Assembly (NCBI GenBank): GCA_023391415.1
Contig: JAEWAY010000003.1
Coordinates: forward strand, 246,612-310,611
Direction of reading: 5' to 3'
DNA: 64,000 nucleotides
Origin: Bacteroidota bacterium
GTDB lineage: Bacteria; Bacteroidota; Bacteroidia; Cytophagales; Cytophagaceae
Below, in pieces: positions 9,072-17,208 of this stretch. The translations under genes were made by a program, and so were the position numbers. The notes under the pieces were generated by a model that searched no databases, was not told where the DNA came from, and saw only the letters and a program-made list of their open reading frames with translations. The stretch's first letter is position 1, and each line of letters opens with the position of its first letter.

Positions 9072-10274
9072 ATGAGAAAAAACTTTTTTGTATTTCTGTT
9101 GATCGGAATCTCGCTTTCTTTGGTCGGGTGTGATTCATTTGACGGAAAAAGGAATATGAATAGCGAAAGCGCCGTCTCCGATACTATGGGCGGAGAGTCG
9201 CCGCCCGCTCCGTATGATGAGGAAAAAGTCGTCGCGAATGAAGTGAGGGCCGCCATGATTGATTCGGTGATTGAGCGTTATGTGGCTAAAAAGCAATTTA
9301 ATGGTGTTGTACTTGTTGGGGAAAACGACCATCTGGTTTATCAGGGGGTAAAGGGTTTTGGAAACCACAGGAAGTTCGAACCACTGACATTGAATACTTC
9401 TTTTCATCTGGCTTCCGTGAGCAAGCAGTTTACAGCGGTCGCGATCATGATGCTTGAGGAAGAGGGAAGATTGCGATATACGGATACCGTCGGCGGGTAT
9501 TTTGAAAATTTTCCTTACAAAGGCATTACTATCGAACAATTGTTGAATCATACTTCCGGCTTGCCGGACATATCGGAGTATATTCCTCAGTTCTTGGGGT
9601 TCTGGGATACCTGCAAAATCGCCGTTAATGAAGATGTACCATGGATTTTAACCAATTTAAAGCCCGCGGTTAAGTTCCTTCCCGGAAGAAGGTTCTCCTA
9701 TAGCAATACAGGCTATATTATTCTGGCGCTGATCATAGAAAGAGTAAGCGGACGAAGTTACAGCGCTTTTGTTAAGGAGCGTATATTCGATCCGCTTGGC
9801 ATGGAGCATAGTTTTGTCTATCAGTATGATGATCTTCATGGTTGTCCGGTGACCGCTAAGGCGTATACCTCTTACAAGCATGTTTATGTGCCATTTGAAG
9901 ACGATATCCGAAACGGTCTGGTAGGAGAGAAGGGGATATACGCTTCGGCGCCGGATTTGTATAAATGGGATCAGGCGCTATATACCGATAAGCTGATTAG
10001 CCGGCAAACGCTCAATAAGGCTTTTTCCAGAGGAACGCTGGAGAATGGTAAGCCGGTGAATTATGGTTATGGATGGCGTATCCCCCGGAAGGCGGACAAC
10101 ATAGTGTATCACTTTGGCAATTGGAAAGGTTCCAGAGCGGCTTTTATACGTGTACTTGACGATCGCTATACCATTATATTGCTAAACAATACGAGCAGCC
10201 GTAAGCTCCGCGCCATCACGCGGGATATTTTGGATATCTTGTACCATGATCAGGAAAATAAGCCTGACTTTTAA
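9072..10274 (+). CDS. Class C beta-lactamase-family serine hydrolase, lipoprotein
   Basis: This is a 400-residue serine hydrolase of the beta-lactamase class C / penicillin-binding-protein-like family. I chose the ATG at 9072 because it gives a lipoprotein signal peptide (MRKNFFVFLLIGISLSLVGC, lipobox LVGC); the frame also contains an ATG at 9051. Catalytic motifs are SVSK (SxxK, residue ~115), YSN (~209) and HFG (HxG, ~346). These enzymes act on D-amino-acid or ester substrates; whether this one is a peptidase, an esterase or a beta-lactamase cannot be told from motifs. The acidic, low-complexity stretch after the Cys is a linker. It has its own promoter and is monocistronic. Confidence 0.9.
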   Translation: MRKNFFVFLLIGISLSLVGCDSFDGKRNMNSESAVSDTMGGESPPAPYDEEKVVANEVRAAMIDSVIERYVAKKQFNGVVLVGENDHLVYQGVKGFGNHRKFEPLTLNTSFHLASVSKQFTAVAIMMLEEEGRLRYTDTVGGYFENFPYKGITIEQLLNHTSGLPDISEYIPQFLGFWDTCKIAVNEDVPWILTNLKPAVKFLPGRRFSYSNTGYIILALIIERVSGRSYSAFVKERIFDPLGMEHSFVYQYDDLHGCPVTAKAYTSYKHVYVPFEDDIRNGLVGEKGIYASAPDLYKWDQALYTDKLISRQTLNKAFSRGTLENGKPVNYGYGWRIPRKADNIVYHFGNWKGSRAAFIRVLDDRYTIILLNNTSSRKLRAITRDILDILYHDQENKPDF

Positions 10275-10314
10275 TTTTTCCACAGGTTTTTTCGGATTAT
10301 TATTGGAAATATTT

Positions 10315-10322
10315 TACTTTTG
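10315..10322 (+). promoter_or_regulatory. Strong -7 element ahead of the 46-residue protein gene
   Basis: TACTTTTG is a perfect TAnnTTTG match, with TTCG (10291-10294) as a weak -33 element. The predicted transcript starts near 10329, about 34 bases before the ATG at 10363. Confidence 0.6.
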
Positions 10323-10362
10323 CATTTTAAAAATCGATACACATAAAACTACGAAATAAGTA

Positions 10363-10503
10363 ATGGCAGTAACTACTCTTAAAAGGAAAGCGAGAAGAAA
10401 TTCGGCAAAAGCTGAAAAAAAAGCGCAGAAAATTAAACTTTTGAACTGGAAGCCGGTAATTAAGAAAGTGGACGTGGAAGAGCTTAGAGATTCCAAAGCT
10501 TAA
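10363..10503 (+). CDS. Small basic protein, 46 residues, conserved in Bacteroidota
   Basis: This short gene begins MAVTTLKRKARRNSAKAEKK and ends VEELRDSKA. It is very rich in Lys and Arg in its first half, with a more acidic C-terminal end. I recall a family of near-identical small proteins (starting MAxTTLKRK) in many Bacteroidota, but cannot search for it here. A perfect -7 promoter element sits 41 bp upstream of the start and an intrinsic terminator begins 19 bp after the stop, so it is its own short transcription unit. The basic composition suggests binding to RNA, DNA or the ribosome; this is inference. Confidence 0.8.
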   Translation: MAVTTLKRKARRNSAKAEKKAQKIKLLNWKPVIKKVDVEELRDSKA

Positions 10504-10521
10504 TAAATAAAGAAAAGAATG

Positions 10522-10545
10522 AAAGAGGCCAGGGCCTCTTTTTTG
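10522..10545. terminator. Intrinsic terminator after the 46-residue protein gene
   Basis: AAAGAGGCC and GGCCTCTTT flank a very short centre and are followed by a T-run. The complementary A-run lets it also serve the minus-strand phosphodiesterase gene, which ends at 10547. Confidence 0.85.
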
Positions 10546-10546
10546 T

Positions 10547-11050
10547 TTAGCGCAAGCCTCTTTTGCCCAGCTCTATCGCTTGCATATTTTTGATTTTTCC
10601 ATCGTCAAGCTCCATTTTCAGTATTGTTCGGAATTTATGGAAACCGTGATGCCCCGCCGCTCCCGGATTTATGTAGATCAGGTTGTTGGCATTATCCGGA
10701 GCTACCTTGAGTATATGCGAATGGCCGCATATGAGTAGGCGGGGATGTTTTTTATTTATAAAATCCTTTACTTCAGGGGTATACTTAGGTATAGGCCCGG
10801 CGATATGTATCATGTAGATTGTCAGATTCTCCATGTCGATTAACCGCCATTCGGGATGCGCGAGCCGTATCGCTTTGTCGTCGATGTTGCCATAAACCGC
10901 CTTGAAGGGTTTAAATTCACTGAGGCGTTGGCTAATGGCTTCATCTCCAATATCGCCCGCGTGCCATATTTCGTCGCAATCCTGAAAGTGAGAAAATACG
11001 CTTTCGTCCAAAAAGCCGTGTGTATCCGATAATATACCTATTCGACGCAT
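10547..11050 (-). CDS. Metallophosphoesterase, YfcE/MJ0936 family
   Basis: The 167-residue protein carries all calcineurin-like phosphodiesterase motifs in order: DTH (LSDTHGF, residues 7-13), GD (HAGDIGD), GN (VYGNIDD), GHSH (ICGHSHIL) and a last metal-binding His region after NPGAAG. These motifs hold two divalent metals, and known members cleave phosphodiester bonds in small substrates; the natural substrate is usually unknown. Length is normal. It ends at the shared terminator 10522-10545 and is divergent from the OmpA gene at 11097, with only 46 bp between the starts. Confidence 0.92.
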   Translation of the reverse strand: MRRIGILSDTHGFLDESVFSHFQDCDEIWHAGDIGDEAISQRLSEFKPFKAVYGNIDDKAIRLAHPEWRLIDMENLTIYMIHIAGPIPKYTPEVKDFINKKHPRLLICGHSHILKVAPDNANNLIYINPGAAGHHGFHKFRTILKMELDDGKIKNMQAIELGKRGLR

Positions 11051-11096
11051 TGTTGTGTAAAGCTAAAAAATAATCCTATTTTTAGAGTATAACTAT

Positions 11097-11804
11097 ATGA
11101 AGACTATGTTTAAAATCAGTTTTTTTCTTTGTCTCTTTCTTTTTATCACGTCCGTGAGGGCTCAGGAGTTGACTCCAACGGATGAAATGGCTTTAGTTAC
11201 TTTTATTGTGAGCGATTATGACCTGATTCCAGAGCAGGGCGCTATAATTACTGTGGAATCACAGGAATTGAAAGTTAACGAAAAGCTGGAAGCGGATATT
11301 GACGGAAAAGCGCGGATACTTTTGCCGGAAGGAGGAAAGTATTCATTAAAAGTATTCAAATTTGGCGAGACGTTTGATTTTGGTGTTATGGAGGTTCCCG
11401 TCACCGCGGGCTCATTAAAGTTGACCAACCAGTTAAAAATACGGATTGTGGAAGGGTACGCGCGCAATTTTACACTGGATGAAGTGTATTTTGAAACAGG
11501 ATCGTATACGCTTTCCGAAAACTCTATGATCGCGCTGCGCAAGCTTCTCAGCGCGTTGGAGTTTAATCCCCGGATGAAGTTGGAAATCGCGGGGCATACC
11601 GATAATGTAGGCAGTCCCCATTCGAATCTTAACCTGTCGCAACGCAGAGCCGACGCTATTATAGAATGGCTGGAGGGCAAAGGTGTTGATCGAGAGCGTC
11701 TTATCGCCAAGGGATATGGCGACAGTAAGCCGATCGCTGACAATTCGACGGAAACCGGGCGTAGGAAAAACCGGAGGACTGAAGTTCGTATAATCGAGGA
11801 GTGA
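11097..11804 (+). CDS. OmpA-family peptidoglycan-binding protein
   Basis: This 235-residue exported protein has a signal peptide (residues 1-22, ending VRAQ), an N-terminal beta-rich carboxypeptidase-regulatory-like region (~35-110) and a C-terminal OmpA domain (~125-235). The latter shows the strand VYFETGSYTLSENS, then IAGHTDNVGS and LSQRRADAIIEWL, and NRRTEVRI, the Asp/Arg residues that bind diaminopimelate in peptidoglycan. It should tether an envelope layer to the cell wall from the periplasmic side. It has no barrel domain of its own. Its last codons form one arm of an inverted repeat with the end of pyrE. Confidence 0.92.
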   Translation: MKTMFKISFFLCLFLFITSVRAQELTPTDEMALVTFIVSDYDLIPEQGAIITVESQELKVNEKLEADIDGKARILLPEGGKYSLKVFKFGETFDFGVMEVPVTAGSLKLTNQLKIRIVEGYARNFTLDEVYFETGSYTLSENSMIALRKLLSALEFNPRMKLEIAGHTDNVGSPHSNLNLSQRRADAIIEWLEGKGVDRERLIAKGYGDSKPIADNSTETGRRKNRRTEVRIIEE

Positions 11805-11821
11805 AACCCCCGATTATACGA
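11786..11821. terminator. Inverted repeat spanning the convergent OmpA and pyrE stop codons
   Basis: TCGTATAATCG (11786-11796) and its exact complement (11811-11821) are separated by 14 bases. The two arms lie within the last codons of the OmpA gene and of pyrE. There is no U-tract, so it may end transcription only weakly or protect 3' ends. Confidence 0.55.
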
Positions 11822-12458
11822 CTCCCCACTCCGAGGGATTTTGTCTCCATATTTTTAAAGAATCAAGGTCTTTGGAGTCGATCAGGCCTTGTCCGACAGC
11901 GACATCGATCAGGGTGTCATAGTCGCTTAGTGTAATTAAAGGCAGCTCCGCGGCTTTGAACGCTTCATAAGAAATGTCAAAACCATAAGTAAAAATCGCC
12001 GCCATGCCAAGAGGGGTCAAGCCCGCTTTTTTTAATTCGGCTACGGCTTTTAAAGAACTTCCTCCCGTCGAAATAAGGTCTTCGACCACGACGACCTTTT
12101 GTCCGGGCGTTACCTTGCCTTCGATCAGGTTTTCGAGCCCATGGCCTTTAGGCTTGGGACGGACATAGAGGAATGGAAGCCGCAACTGGTCCGCTACCAG
12201 GGCTCCTTGTGGTATTCCGGCGGTCGCTACTCCGGCGATCGCCTCGACTTCGGGAAAGTGTCGCCTGATCGTCTCGGCCAATATATCCCTGACAAGGCTC
12301 CTGGTGTCCGGAAAGGACAAGGATAAACGGTTGTCGCAGTAAATAGGAGAGTTCCAGCCTGAGGCCCATTTGAATGGTTGGGAGGGGTTCAGCCTGATCG
12401 CTCCGATTTTTAATAAATTTTCCGCTATTATTCTCGCGGAAGCGGTTTTTGTGTTCAT
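11814..12458 (-). CDS. pyrE: Orotate phosphoribosyltransferase
   Basis: PyrE converts orotate and PRPP to orotidine 5'-monophosphate in pyrimidine synthesis, in the cytoplasm. The 214-residue protein has the expected N-terminal region with FKWASGWNSPIYCDNR, the segment EAIAGVATAGIPQGALVAD, and the PRPP-binding motif VVVVEDLISTGGSSL (~108-122). Length is normal. A perfect TATCTTTG element on the minus strand (12467-12474) would start transcription only about 2 bases before the ATG, which would make the mRNA nearly leaderless. It is convergent with the OmpA gene and divergent from a Nudix gene. Confidence 0.97.
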   Translation of the reverse strand: MNTKTASARIIAENLLKIGAIRLNPSQPFKWASGWNSPIYCDNRLSLSFPDTRSLVRDILAETIRRHFPEVEAIAGVATAGIPQGALVADQLRLPFLYVRPKPKGHGLENLIEGKVTPGQKVVVVEDLISTGGSSLKAVAELKKAGLTPLGMAAIFTYGFDISYEAFKAAELPLITLSDYDTLIDVAVGQGLIDSKDLDSLKIWRQNPSEWGVV

Positions 12459-12466
12459 TGTAACAG

Positions 12467-12474
12467 CAAAGATA
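12467..12474 (-). promoter_or_regulatory. Possible -7 element for pyrE
   Basis: On the minus strand this reads TATCTTTG, a perfect TAnnTTTG match, but I see no -33 TTTG at the right distance, and transcription would begin almost at the start codon. It may be a chance match. Confidence 0.3.
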
Positions 12475-12540
12475 TGAGAAAAAAAGGTCCGGTTTTATAG
12501 AAAATAAATATTATTGACTCTGAATTTTTGTCGATGGAGC

Positions 12541-12591
12541 GGAACAAGTTTCTGAATAATTTAATTATTTTTATGTTCTCATAACTGTTCC
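12541..12591. repeat. Imperfect 51-bp palindrome between pyrE and the Nudix gene
   Basis: Outer arms GGAACAAGTT and AACTGTTCC (one extra base on the left) enclose the near-palindrome AATAATTTAATTATT. The right arm ends 2 bp before the Nudix ATG. It could be an operator or a leader structure; there is no direct evidence of function. Confidence 0.4.
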
Positions 12592-12593
12592 AT

Positions 12594-13280
12594 ATGAATT
12601 TGTTTATTAGCGATAAGCCTATATTGATCAGAAACCGTTTTGAAGGTCAGGAGGAAGCGTTTGACGTGGTTCTGGAAGGCAGCGACATATTGACCTCCAA
12701 GAGGCTGAGAGGCAATGTTTTGGTAAAAAACGCGGAAGTCGCCAATGTGGAACGCCTGCTGAAATTGCTGGAGATTAAAAGTATAAAGAAACTGGATCGG
12801 ATTACTTTTCTGGTAAACGATGTAGGGGTCGTTGAACAGGTAATCAAGGATAATTTCAGGATTATTAAGGCGGGAGGCGGTATTGTCGAGAAGGATGACA
12901 AAGTTTTGATGATATTGCGCCTGAAAAAGTGGGATTTACCCAAAGGAAAGCTGAAAAAAGGAGAGAACCCGAAGGAGGGCGCGCGTCGGGAAGTCGAGGA
13001 GGAATGTAATATCAAAGTGGTCGTGAGGGAAAAACTTTGTGTGACCTGGCACTCTTATAACAGAAAAGGAAAAAAATATCTGAAAAAGATCAACTGGTAT
13101 ACGATGGGCTGCCTCAATGATCGCAATATGCAGCCTCAGGTGGAGGAGGATATACAGGAAGTGCGCTGGGTAGAACGAAAGGAGGCGGGGAAGCTGGTGA
13201 GTAAGTCCTACCGGTCGATCGTATCGGTATTTGAAAGTTATCTTGAGCTTTCAGCCTCGCCCTCAAAGCCGATAAGGTAG
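12594..13280 (+). CDS. Nudix hydrolase with an N-terminal extension
   Basis: This 228-residue protein has an N-terminal ~100-residue region of no known function (containing LLKLLEIKSIKKLDRITFLV) and a C-terminal Nudix domain. The Nudix box GKLKKGENPKEGARREVEEE (~118-137) fits GX5EX7REUXEE, but the following conserved Gly is Asn (CNI). The metal-binding Glu residues are all present, so it should hydrolyse a nucleoside diphosphate linked to another group; the substrate is unknown. Its last 18 bp overlap the end of coaD on the other strand. No signal peptide is seen. Confidence 0.88.
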   Translation: MNLFISDKPILIRNRFEGQEEAFDVVLEGSDILTSKRLRGNVLVKNAEVANVERLLKLLEIKSIKKLDRITFLVNDVGVVEQVIKDNFRIIKAGGGIVEKDDKVLMILRLKKWDLPKGKLKKGENPKEGARREVEEECNIKVVVREKLCVTWHSYNRKGKKYLKKINWYTMGCLNDRNMQPQVEEDIQEVRWVERKEAGKLVSKSYRSIVSVFESYLELSASPSKPIR

Positions 13281-13712
13281 CAGGCTGGAGACGTCTCCTC
13301 CATGACGATGTATTTCCCGGATAATGGAGGAGCTTATGGAAGCATAGACTGGGCTGGTAATAAGAAAAACGGTTTCCAATTCATTCCAGAGGTATTTGTT
13401 GGCCTGGCATATGCTGTTTTCGTACTCAAAGTCGGTCGTATTTCTGAGTCCTCTGATCAGGTAGCGCGCTCCAACGCTTTTCGCGAATTCGGCTGTCAAT
13501 CCCTGATAGATGGCTACCTTGACTTTCGGCTCATCCGCGAAAACAGATTCGATTTTTTCTTTGGTTTCCTCAATAGGGAAATACCTTTTTTTTTGGTCAT
13601 TATGACCTATGCCAATAACAACTTCGTCAAATAGGACAACGCTTCTTTTTACAATATCCGTATGACCTTTGGTAAACGGATCGAATGAGCCCGGGAAAAC
13701 GCCTTTTTTCAT
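13263..13712 (-). CDS. coaD: Phosphopantetheine adenylyltransferase
   Basis: CoaD joins 4'-phosphopantetheine and ATP to dephospho-CoA, the penultimate step of coenzyme A synthesis. The 149-residue protein starts MKKGVFPGSFDPFTKGHTDI, with the nucleotidyltransferase motif TKGH, and ends with the second signature SISSSIIREI. RYLIRGLRNTTDFEYE is typical of the family. Length is slightly short but complete. It lies 9 bp downstream of the DUF3822 gene, probably in one transcript, and overlaps the Nudix gene tail-to-tail by 18 bp. Confidence 0.97.
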   Translation of the reverse strand: MKKGVFPGSFDPFTKGHTDIVKRSVVLFDEVVIGIGHNDQKKRYFPIEETKEKIESVFADEPKVKVAIYQGLTAEFAKSVGARYLIRGLRNTTDFEYENSICQANKYLWNELETVFLITSPVYASISSSIIREIHRHGGDVSSLLPYRL

Positions 13713-13721
13713 AGGTGAGTA

Positions 13722-14603
13722 TTATTCGCAAAAGTGCATGCTGTACAAGTCAAAGAAACGATGGTCGAACACTTCGTCGAATTTATAACAGAAGCGTATG
13801 GTGGAAGGCTTGTCGCCAAATTTTATATGCCGTACATATTTGTATAGCTTTTTATACGCCGCCGAATCCGGGGCGATTTCTCCGAAAAGCGTCAGCGGTG
13901 TATATTCTGGGTTGAGCTGTAGCTGATGATAAACGAACATCACGAAGTATATGAAGTCTTCGGAAGTGGAAAAATAAAAGCTGTTGCAGAACTCCAGTTT
14001 CTGGTCACTTTTAACGACAATGGTCAGAAAGTTTTTCTCGACGTGAATGAATACGCTTTTGTCGGACTGATCCCTGTTGTTGAACAATATGCCTTCAATA
14101 AACGCGGTGGTATGATGTACCAGGGTAATCGCCTTGCCGGGATATTGTCTTCTGAACCAGTCGACGATTTTTTTGTCCGCGCTGAATATGCTTACCGCGT
14201 CCGTGCTTTTCTGGGTGTAGTAAAATACATCCTGATTTTGTATGGCGTCCGTGCCGGTATTGATTTTGAGGTAGTCGCGCGCGTGCTGCTGGTCAAAGAG
14301 GCTTTTGGGGATCAGGGAAAATTCAATGTCTTTGATCGCTAGTCTGATGGAGCGCCAGTAACCAGCCTGTAGTACCTCGTGGCCATCGTATATGGCGCTT
14401 AGCTGATCTATGAGCTGTTCGGGATACAATACGCTGTCGAGAGAATAGTCTTCGATCAGGAGACAGCGATTGTTTTCCGTGTCCGTAACACAGATTCTGA
14501 AAAGCGTCTGGCTGATCTGAATATTTAAGATATATTTCCCAATCTCGTCGGGGGTGAACTTGTCGTCTTTCACCCTTTTGTTGAGCTTATACTGGTTCGG
14601 CAT
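13722..14603 (-). CDS. DUF3822 family protein
   Basis: This 293-residue protein matches DUF3822, a Bacteroidota-specific family usually found next to coaD and/or rsmD, as here next to coaD. The fold resembles a divergent actin-like ATPase, but I see no clear nucleotide-binding motif. I prefer the ATG at 14603 (MPNQYKLNKRVKDD) over the upstream in-frame ATG at 14642, since the extra 13 residues look non-coding. It has no signal peptide or membrane segment. The role is unknown; the link to coenzyme A synthesis is by position only. No rsmD is seen between it and coaD. Confidence 0.85.
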   Translation of the reverse strand: MPNQYKLNKRVKDDKFTPDEIGKYILNIQISQTLFRICVTDTENNRCLLIEDYSLDSVLYPEQLIDQLSAIYDGHEVLQAGYWRSIRLAIKDIEFSLIPKSLFDQQHARDYLKINTGTDAIQNQDVFYYTQKSTDAVSIFSADKKIVDWFRRQYPGKAITLVHHTTAFIEGILFNNRDQSDKSVFIHVEKNFLTIVVKSDQKLEFCNSFYFSTSEDFIYFVMFVYHQLQLNPEYTPLTLFGEIAPDSAAYKKLYKYVRHIKFGDKPSTIRFCYKFDEVFDHRFFDLYSMHFCE

Positions 14604-14707
14604 ATTGTCTCGTAATAACCTCCGTTTACTATCCAAATGCAAATTATATTGAATTTATTTGAAAAATCCAATTTTATACCGGTTGAATGACGAAATAATC
14701 CGTTTTT

Positions 14708-15202
14708 TTATCCATACTGTCTGAAATAGCCGTTGAGATGGAGAATTTCTTCCTTGGAGCACGCGTAATTAAACAGGTTGTGAATGGTTTGGCGATCCAT
14801 TTTTCGGATAGTATCCAAGGGTATAAATGACGCGTCATCAATCAATTGTTTGTCAGAGGCCAATTCCGGGTCCTTGCCGGTTTTCAATCGTCCTCCGGTA
14901 ACTTCGGTTTCGAAGAAAAGTTCAATGGCGTGCAGCGGTGGAGCGATGTATTCATTGATAAACAGCATTTTTTTTACCTGTACTTCCAGCCCTGTTTCTT
15001 CCAGCATTTCCCTTTTAAGGCATTCGACCGCGCTCTCTCCGAATTCTATTCCGCCCCCGGGAGGCGCCCATAAATAGCCTTTAGATCCTATGTTTATATG
15101 TTTGATTAATAGAATCTTGTCGCCCATAAAACAAAGTCCGCATACTCTGACACGTAACTTATTTCCGAAAATCCGCTGTATTTCTTTTTGGGAAGCTTCC
15201 AT
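14708..15202 (-). CDS. Nudix hydrolase
   Basis: The 164-residue protein is essentially one Nudix domain. The Nudix box GGIEFGESAVECLKREMLEE with TGL following matches GX5EX7REUXEEXGU exactly, so it should be an active Mg-dependent hydrolase of nucleoside diphosphate derivatives. The segment WAPPGGGIEFGES is typical of ADP-ribose or mutT-like members, but the substrate cannot be set from sequence. It is divergent from the helicase gene, with a 63-bp gap if the helicase begins at 15266. It is the second Nudix gene within 3 kb, of a different subfamily. Confidence 0.92.
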   Translation of the reverse strand: MEASQKEIQRIFGNKLRVRVCGLCFMGDKILLIKHINIGSKGYLWAPPGGGIEFGESAVECLKREMLEETGLEVQVKKMLFINEYIAPPLHAIELFFETEVTGGRLKTGKDPELASDKQLIDDASFIPLDTIRKMDRQTIHNLFNYACSKEEILHLNGYFRQYG

Positions 15203-15265
15203 TCGTTTTATTTTGTATTATTACCGGATACAATATTCATTAATAAAAGTTGGATTGTAAAAGCA

Positions 15266-16675
15266 TTGTATAAGCCTTCACAACTATTATCCACCGCGTT
15301 TTCCTTTCCGCCTACGGGAGGTCAATTACAGGTTTTCGATTTACTGGATACATTTCTTCTCGACAAACAGAGGAGTCGGAAAGTGTTTTTGCTCAAAGGG
15401 TACGCGGGAACCGGCAAAACATCCATTATCGGAGCTTTGACCGACATTCTGTCTGATCTCAATCTCAAGTTTGTATTACTGGCTTCTACGGGTCGGGCAG
15501 CCAAGATGATTTCGGCCTATAGTGGCAAAAAAGCTTTTACTATTCACAAGCATATATATACGAAAGAAGAAGGTGAGGATGGGCTGGATGAGCTACGTTT
15601 CGTATTGAAGACCAATCTGGCTTCCAAAACGATTTATATTGTCGACGAGGCTTCTATGATCAGTAATGAATCCGGACTTGGCGAAAATGGCTTACTCGCG
15701 GATCTTGTGGAATTTGTATTCGCTAAAAAGTCGAACCGGTTGATGTTGGTAGGGGATATAGCCCAGTTGCCTCCAGTCAGGCAGGCGGAAAGTCCGGCGC
15801 TCAACGGAGCTTATCTGAAAGAAAAGTTTGATGTGGAACTGACGGAATACGAGCTTACGGAGGTGACGAGGCAGGATCGGAAGAGTGGTATTCTTGAAAA
15901 CGCCACGCGTATCAGGGAGATAATCCGGCTGGGAGAAAAAGAGGTGAAGCTGGAGACGAAGGGATATGGAGATTTTTTCAGAATGGGAGCGGACAGGCTG
16001 GAAGACGGGCTAAACTACGCCTATGGAAAATATGGTATCAACAATACGATGGTGATTACCAGGAGCAACAAATCGGCCGTATTGTATAATCAGTATATCC
16101 GTTCAAGAATCAATTACGCGGAAGAGGAGATACAGGTAGGCGACACGCTTATCGTAGTAAGGAACAATTATGAGACGCTTCCGGAAGAGATTAGCGGCGG
16201 TTTTCTCGCCAATGGCGATTTTGTGGAAATCGTCAAGGTACGAAGGATGACCGAGGCGCATGGTTTTCGTTTTGCCGACGTCTTGTTGAAGTTGCCGGAT
16301 GAGACGGGAGAGCCGGAGTTTGAAGCCCGAATTATGCTGGATCTTTTAAACTCCTACGCTCCATCGCTATCTCAGGAGGATAATCAGCGCTTGTACAACT
16401 CCGTCAGTAAAGATTACTGGGAAATAAAAAGTAAACGAGAGCGCCGCGCCGCGATCAAGAAGGACTCTTGTTTATCGGCTTTGCAGGTGAAATACGCCTA
16501 CGCGCTGACGTGTCATAAGGCGCAGGGGGGGCAGTGGGACGCGGTATTTATCGATCAGGGGTACCTTACGCTGGACCAGATCGACAGGGAATATTTTAGA
16601 TGGGTGTATACCGCGGTGACCAGAGGAGCGAAAGAAGTATTTATGGTCAATTTTGACGCTCGGTTTTTCAGATAA
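15266..16675 (+). CDS. RecD-like ATP-dependent DNA helicase (AAA family, UvrD-like C-terminus)
   Basis: This superfamily 1 helicase shows Walker A GYAGTGKTS, Walker B YIVDEASMIS, motif III GDIAQLPPV and the C-terminal motif LTCHKAQGGQWDAVFID (UvrD_C_2). It probably unwinds DNA during repair or replication restart. The open frame begins at a TTG at 15188, which would overlap the divergent Nudix gene; I place the start at TTG 15266 (469 residues) because homologous proteins begin shortly before the PPTGGQ segment. The exact start is uncertain. No partner nuclease (RecB/RecC) lies nearby, so this is the stand-alone RecD2-like type common in Bacteroidota. Confidence 0.9.
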   Translation: MYKPSQLLSTAFSFPPTGGQLQVFDLLDTFLLDKQRSRKVFLLKGYAGTGKTSIIGALTDILSDLNLKFVLLASTGRAAKMISAYSGKKAFTIHKHIYTKEEGEDGLDELRFVLKTNLASKTIYIVDEASMISNESGLGENGLLADLVEFVFAKKSNRLMLVGDIAQLPPVRQAESPALNGAYLKEKFDVELTEYELTEVTRQDRKSGILENATRIREIIRLGEKEVKLETKGYGDFFRMGADRLEDGLNYAYGKYGINNTMVITRSNKSAVLYNQYIRSRINYAEEEIQVGDTLIVVRNNYETLPEEISGGFLANGDFVEIVKVRRMTEAHGFRFADVLLKLPDETGEPEFEARIMLDLLNSYAPSLSQEDNQRLYNSVSKDYWEIKSKRERRAAIKKDSCLSALQVKYAYALTCHKAQGGQWDAVFIDQGYLTLDQIDREYFRWVYTAVTRGAKEVFMVNFDARFFR

Positions 16676-16753
16676 TCGCGATGGCAGAGTTTTTGATTAT
16701 ATTGCGGGACAAGTAGCTTAGGAAGTAATTTTATTTAATTGACAATAACTGTT

Positions 16754-17152
16754 ATGAAAAAAGTATTCGTGTTCTTGTTTTGCTCAATGATTTGTCTGGT
16801 ATCGTTCGCTCAGGGTGAGCAGCCCAAGCATGGGGCGGTAATCCGCCTGGAGGAAACCAGCTATGAGTTTGGCGATATTATCCAGGGAGAAAAGGTAAGC
16901 CATATCTTTACCTTTACCAATTCAGGAAATCAACCTCTGATTTTGTCGGAGGTGGTGACTACATGCGGATGTACCGCGCCTTCGTGGAGTAAGGAGCCGA
17001 TTTTGCCGGGGCAGTCGGGTGAGGTTCAGATAACGTTTAATTCGGAAAATAAAATGGGCAGGCAAAATAAAGGCATTACCATACTTTCCAACGCGGTAAA
17101 CAGCCCCGCCCGGGTAACTATCAGTTGTAATATTTTGCCCAAAGGCAACTAG
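16754..17152 (+). CDS. DUF1573 domain-containing exported protein
   Basis: This 132-residue protein has a signal peptide (MKKVFVFLFCSMICLVSFAQ) and one DUF1573 domain, an immunoglobulin-like fold, with YEFGDIIQGEKVSHIFTFTN and TTCGCTAPSW. The ATG at 16754 starts the signal peptide exactly; a TTG at 16739 is the alternative. DUF1573 proteins are very common in Bacteroidota envelopes and are of unknown function. The conserved TCGC pair of Cys could form a disulfide or bind metal. It stands alone with a strong terminator downstream. Confidence 0.9.
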   Translation: MKKVFVFLFCSMICLVSFAQGEQPKHGAVIRLEETSYEFGDIIQGEKVSHIFTFTNSGNQPLILSEVVTTCGCTAPSWSKEPILPGQSGEVQITFNSENKMGRQNKGITILSNAVNSPARVTISCNILPKGN

Positions 17153-17166
17153 AAGCTATTGAGGAG

Positions 17167-17206
17167 GAAAACGCTTCTGAAGCCGCCCGGTTTCAGAAGC
17201 GTTTTT
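17167..17206. terminator. Bidirectional intrinsic terminator
   Basis: AAAACGCTTCTGAA and TTTCAGAAGCGTTTT flank a 9-base loop, between the end of the DUF1573 gene (plus) and the end of the DUF423 gene (minus). Runs of A and T on the two sides serve both directions. Confidence 0.9.
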
Positions 17207-17208
17207 GT

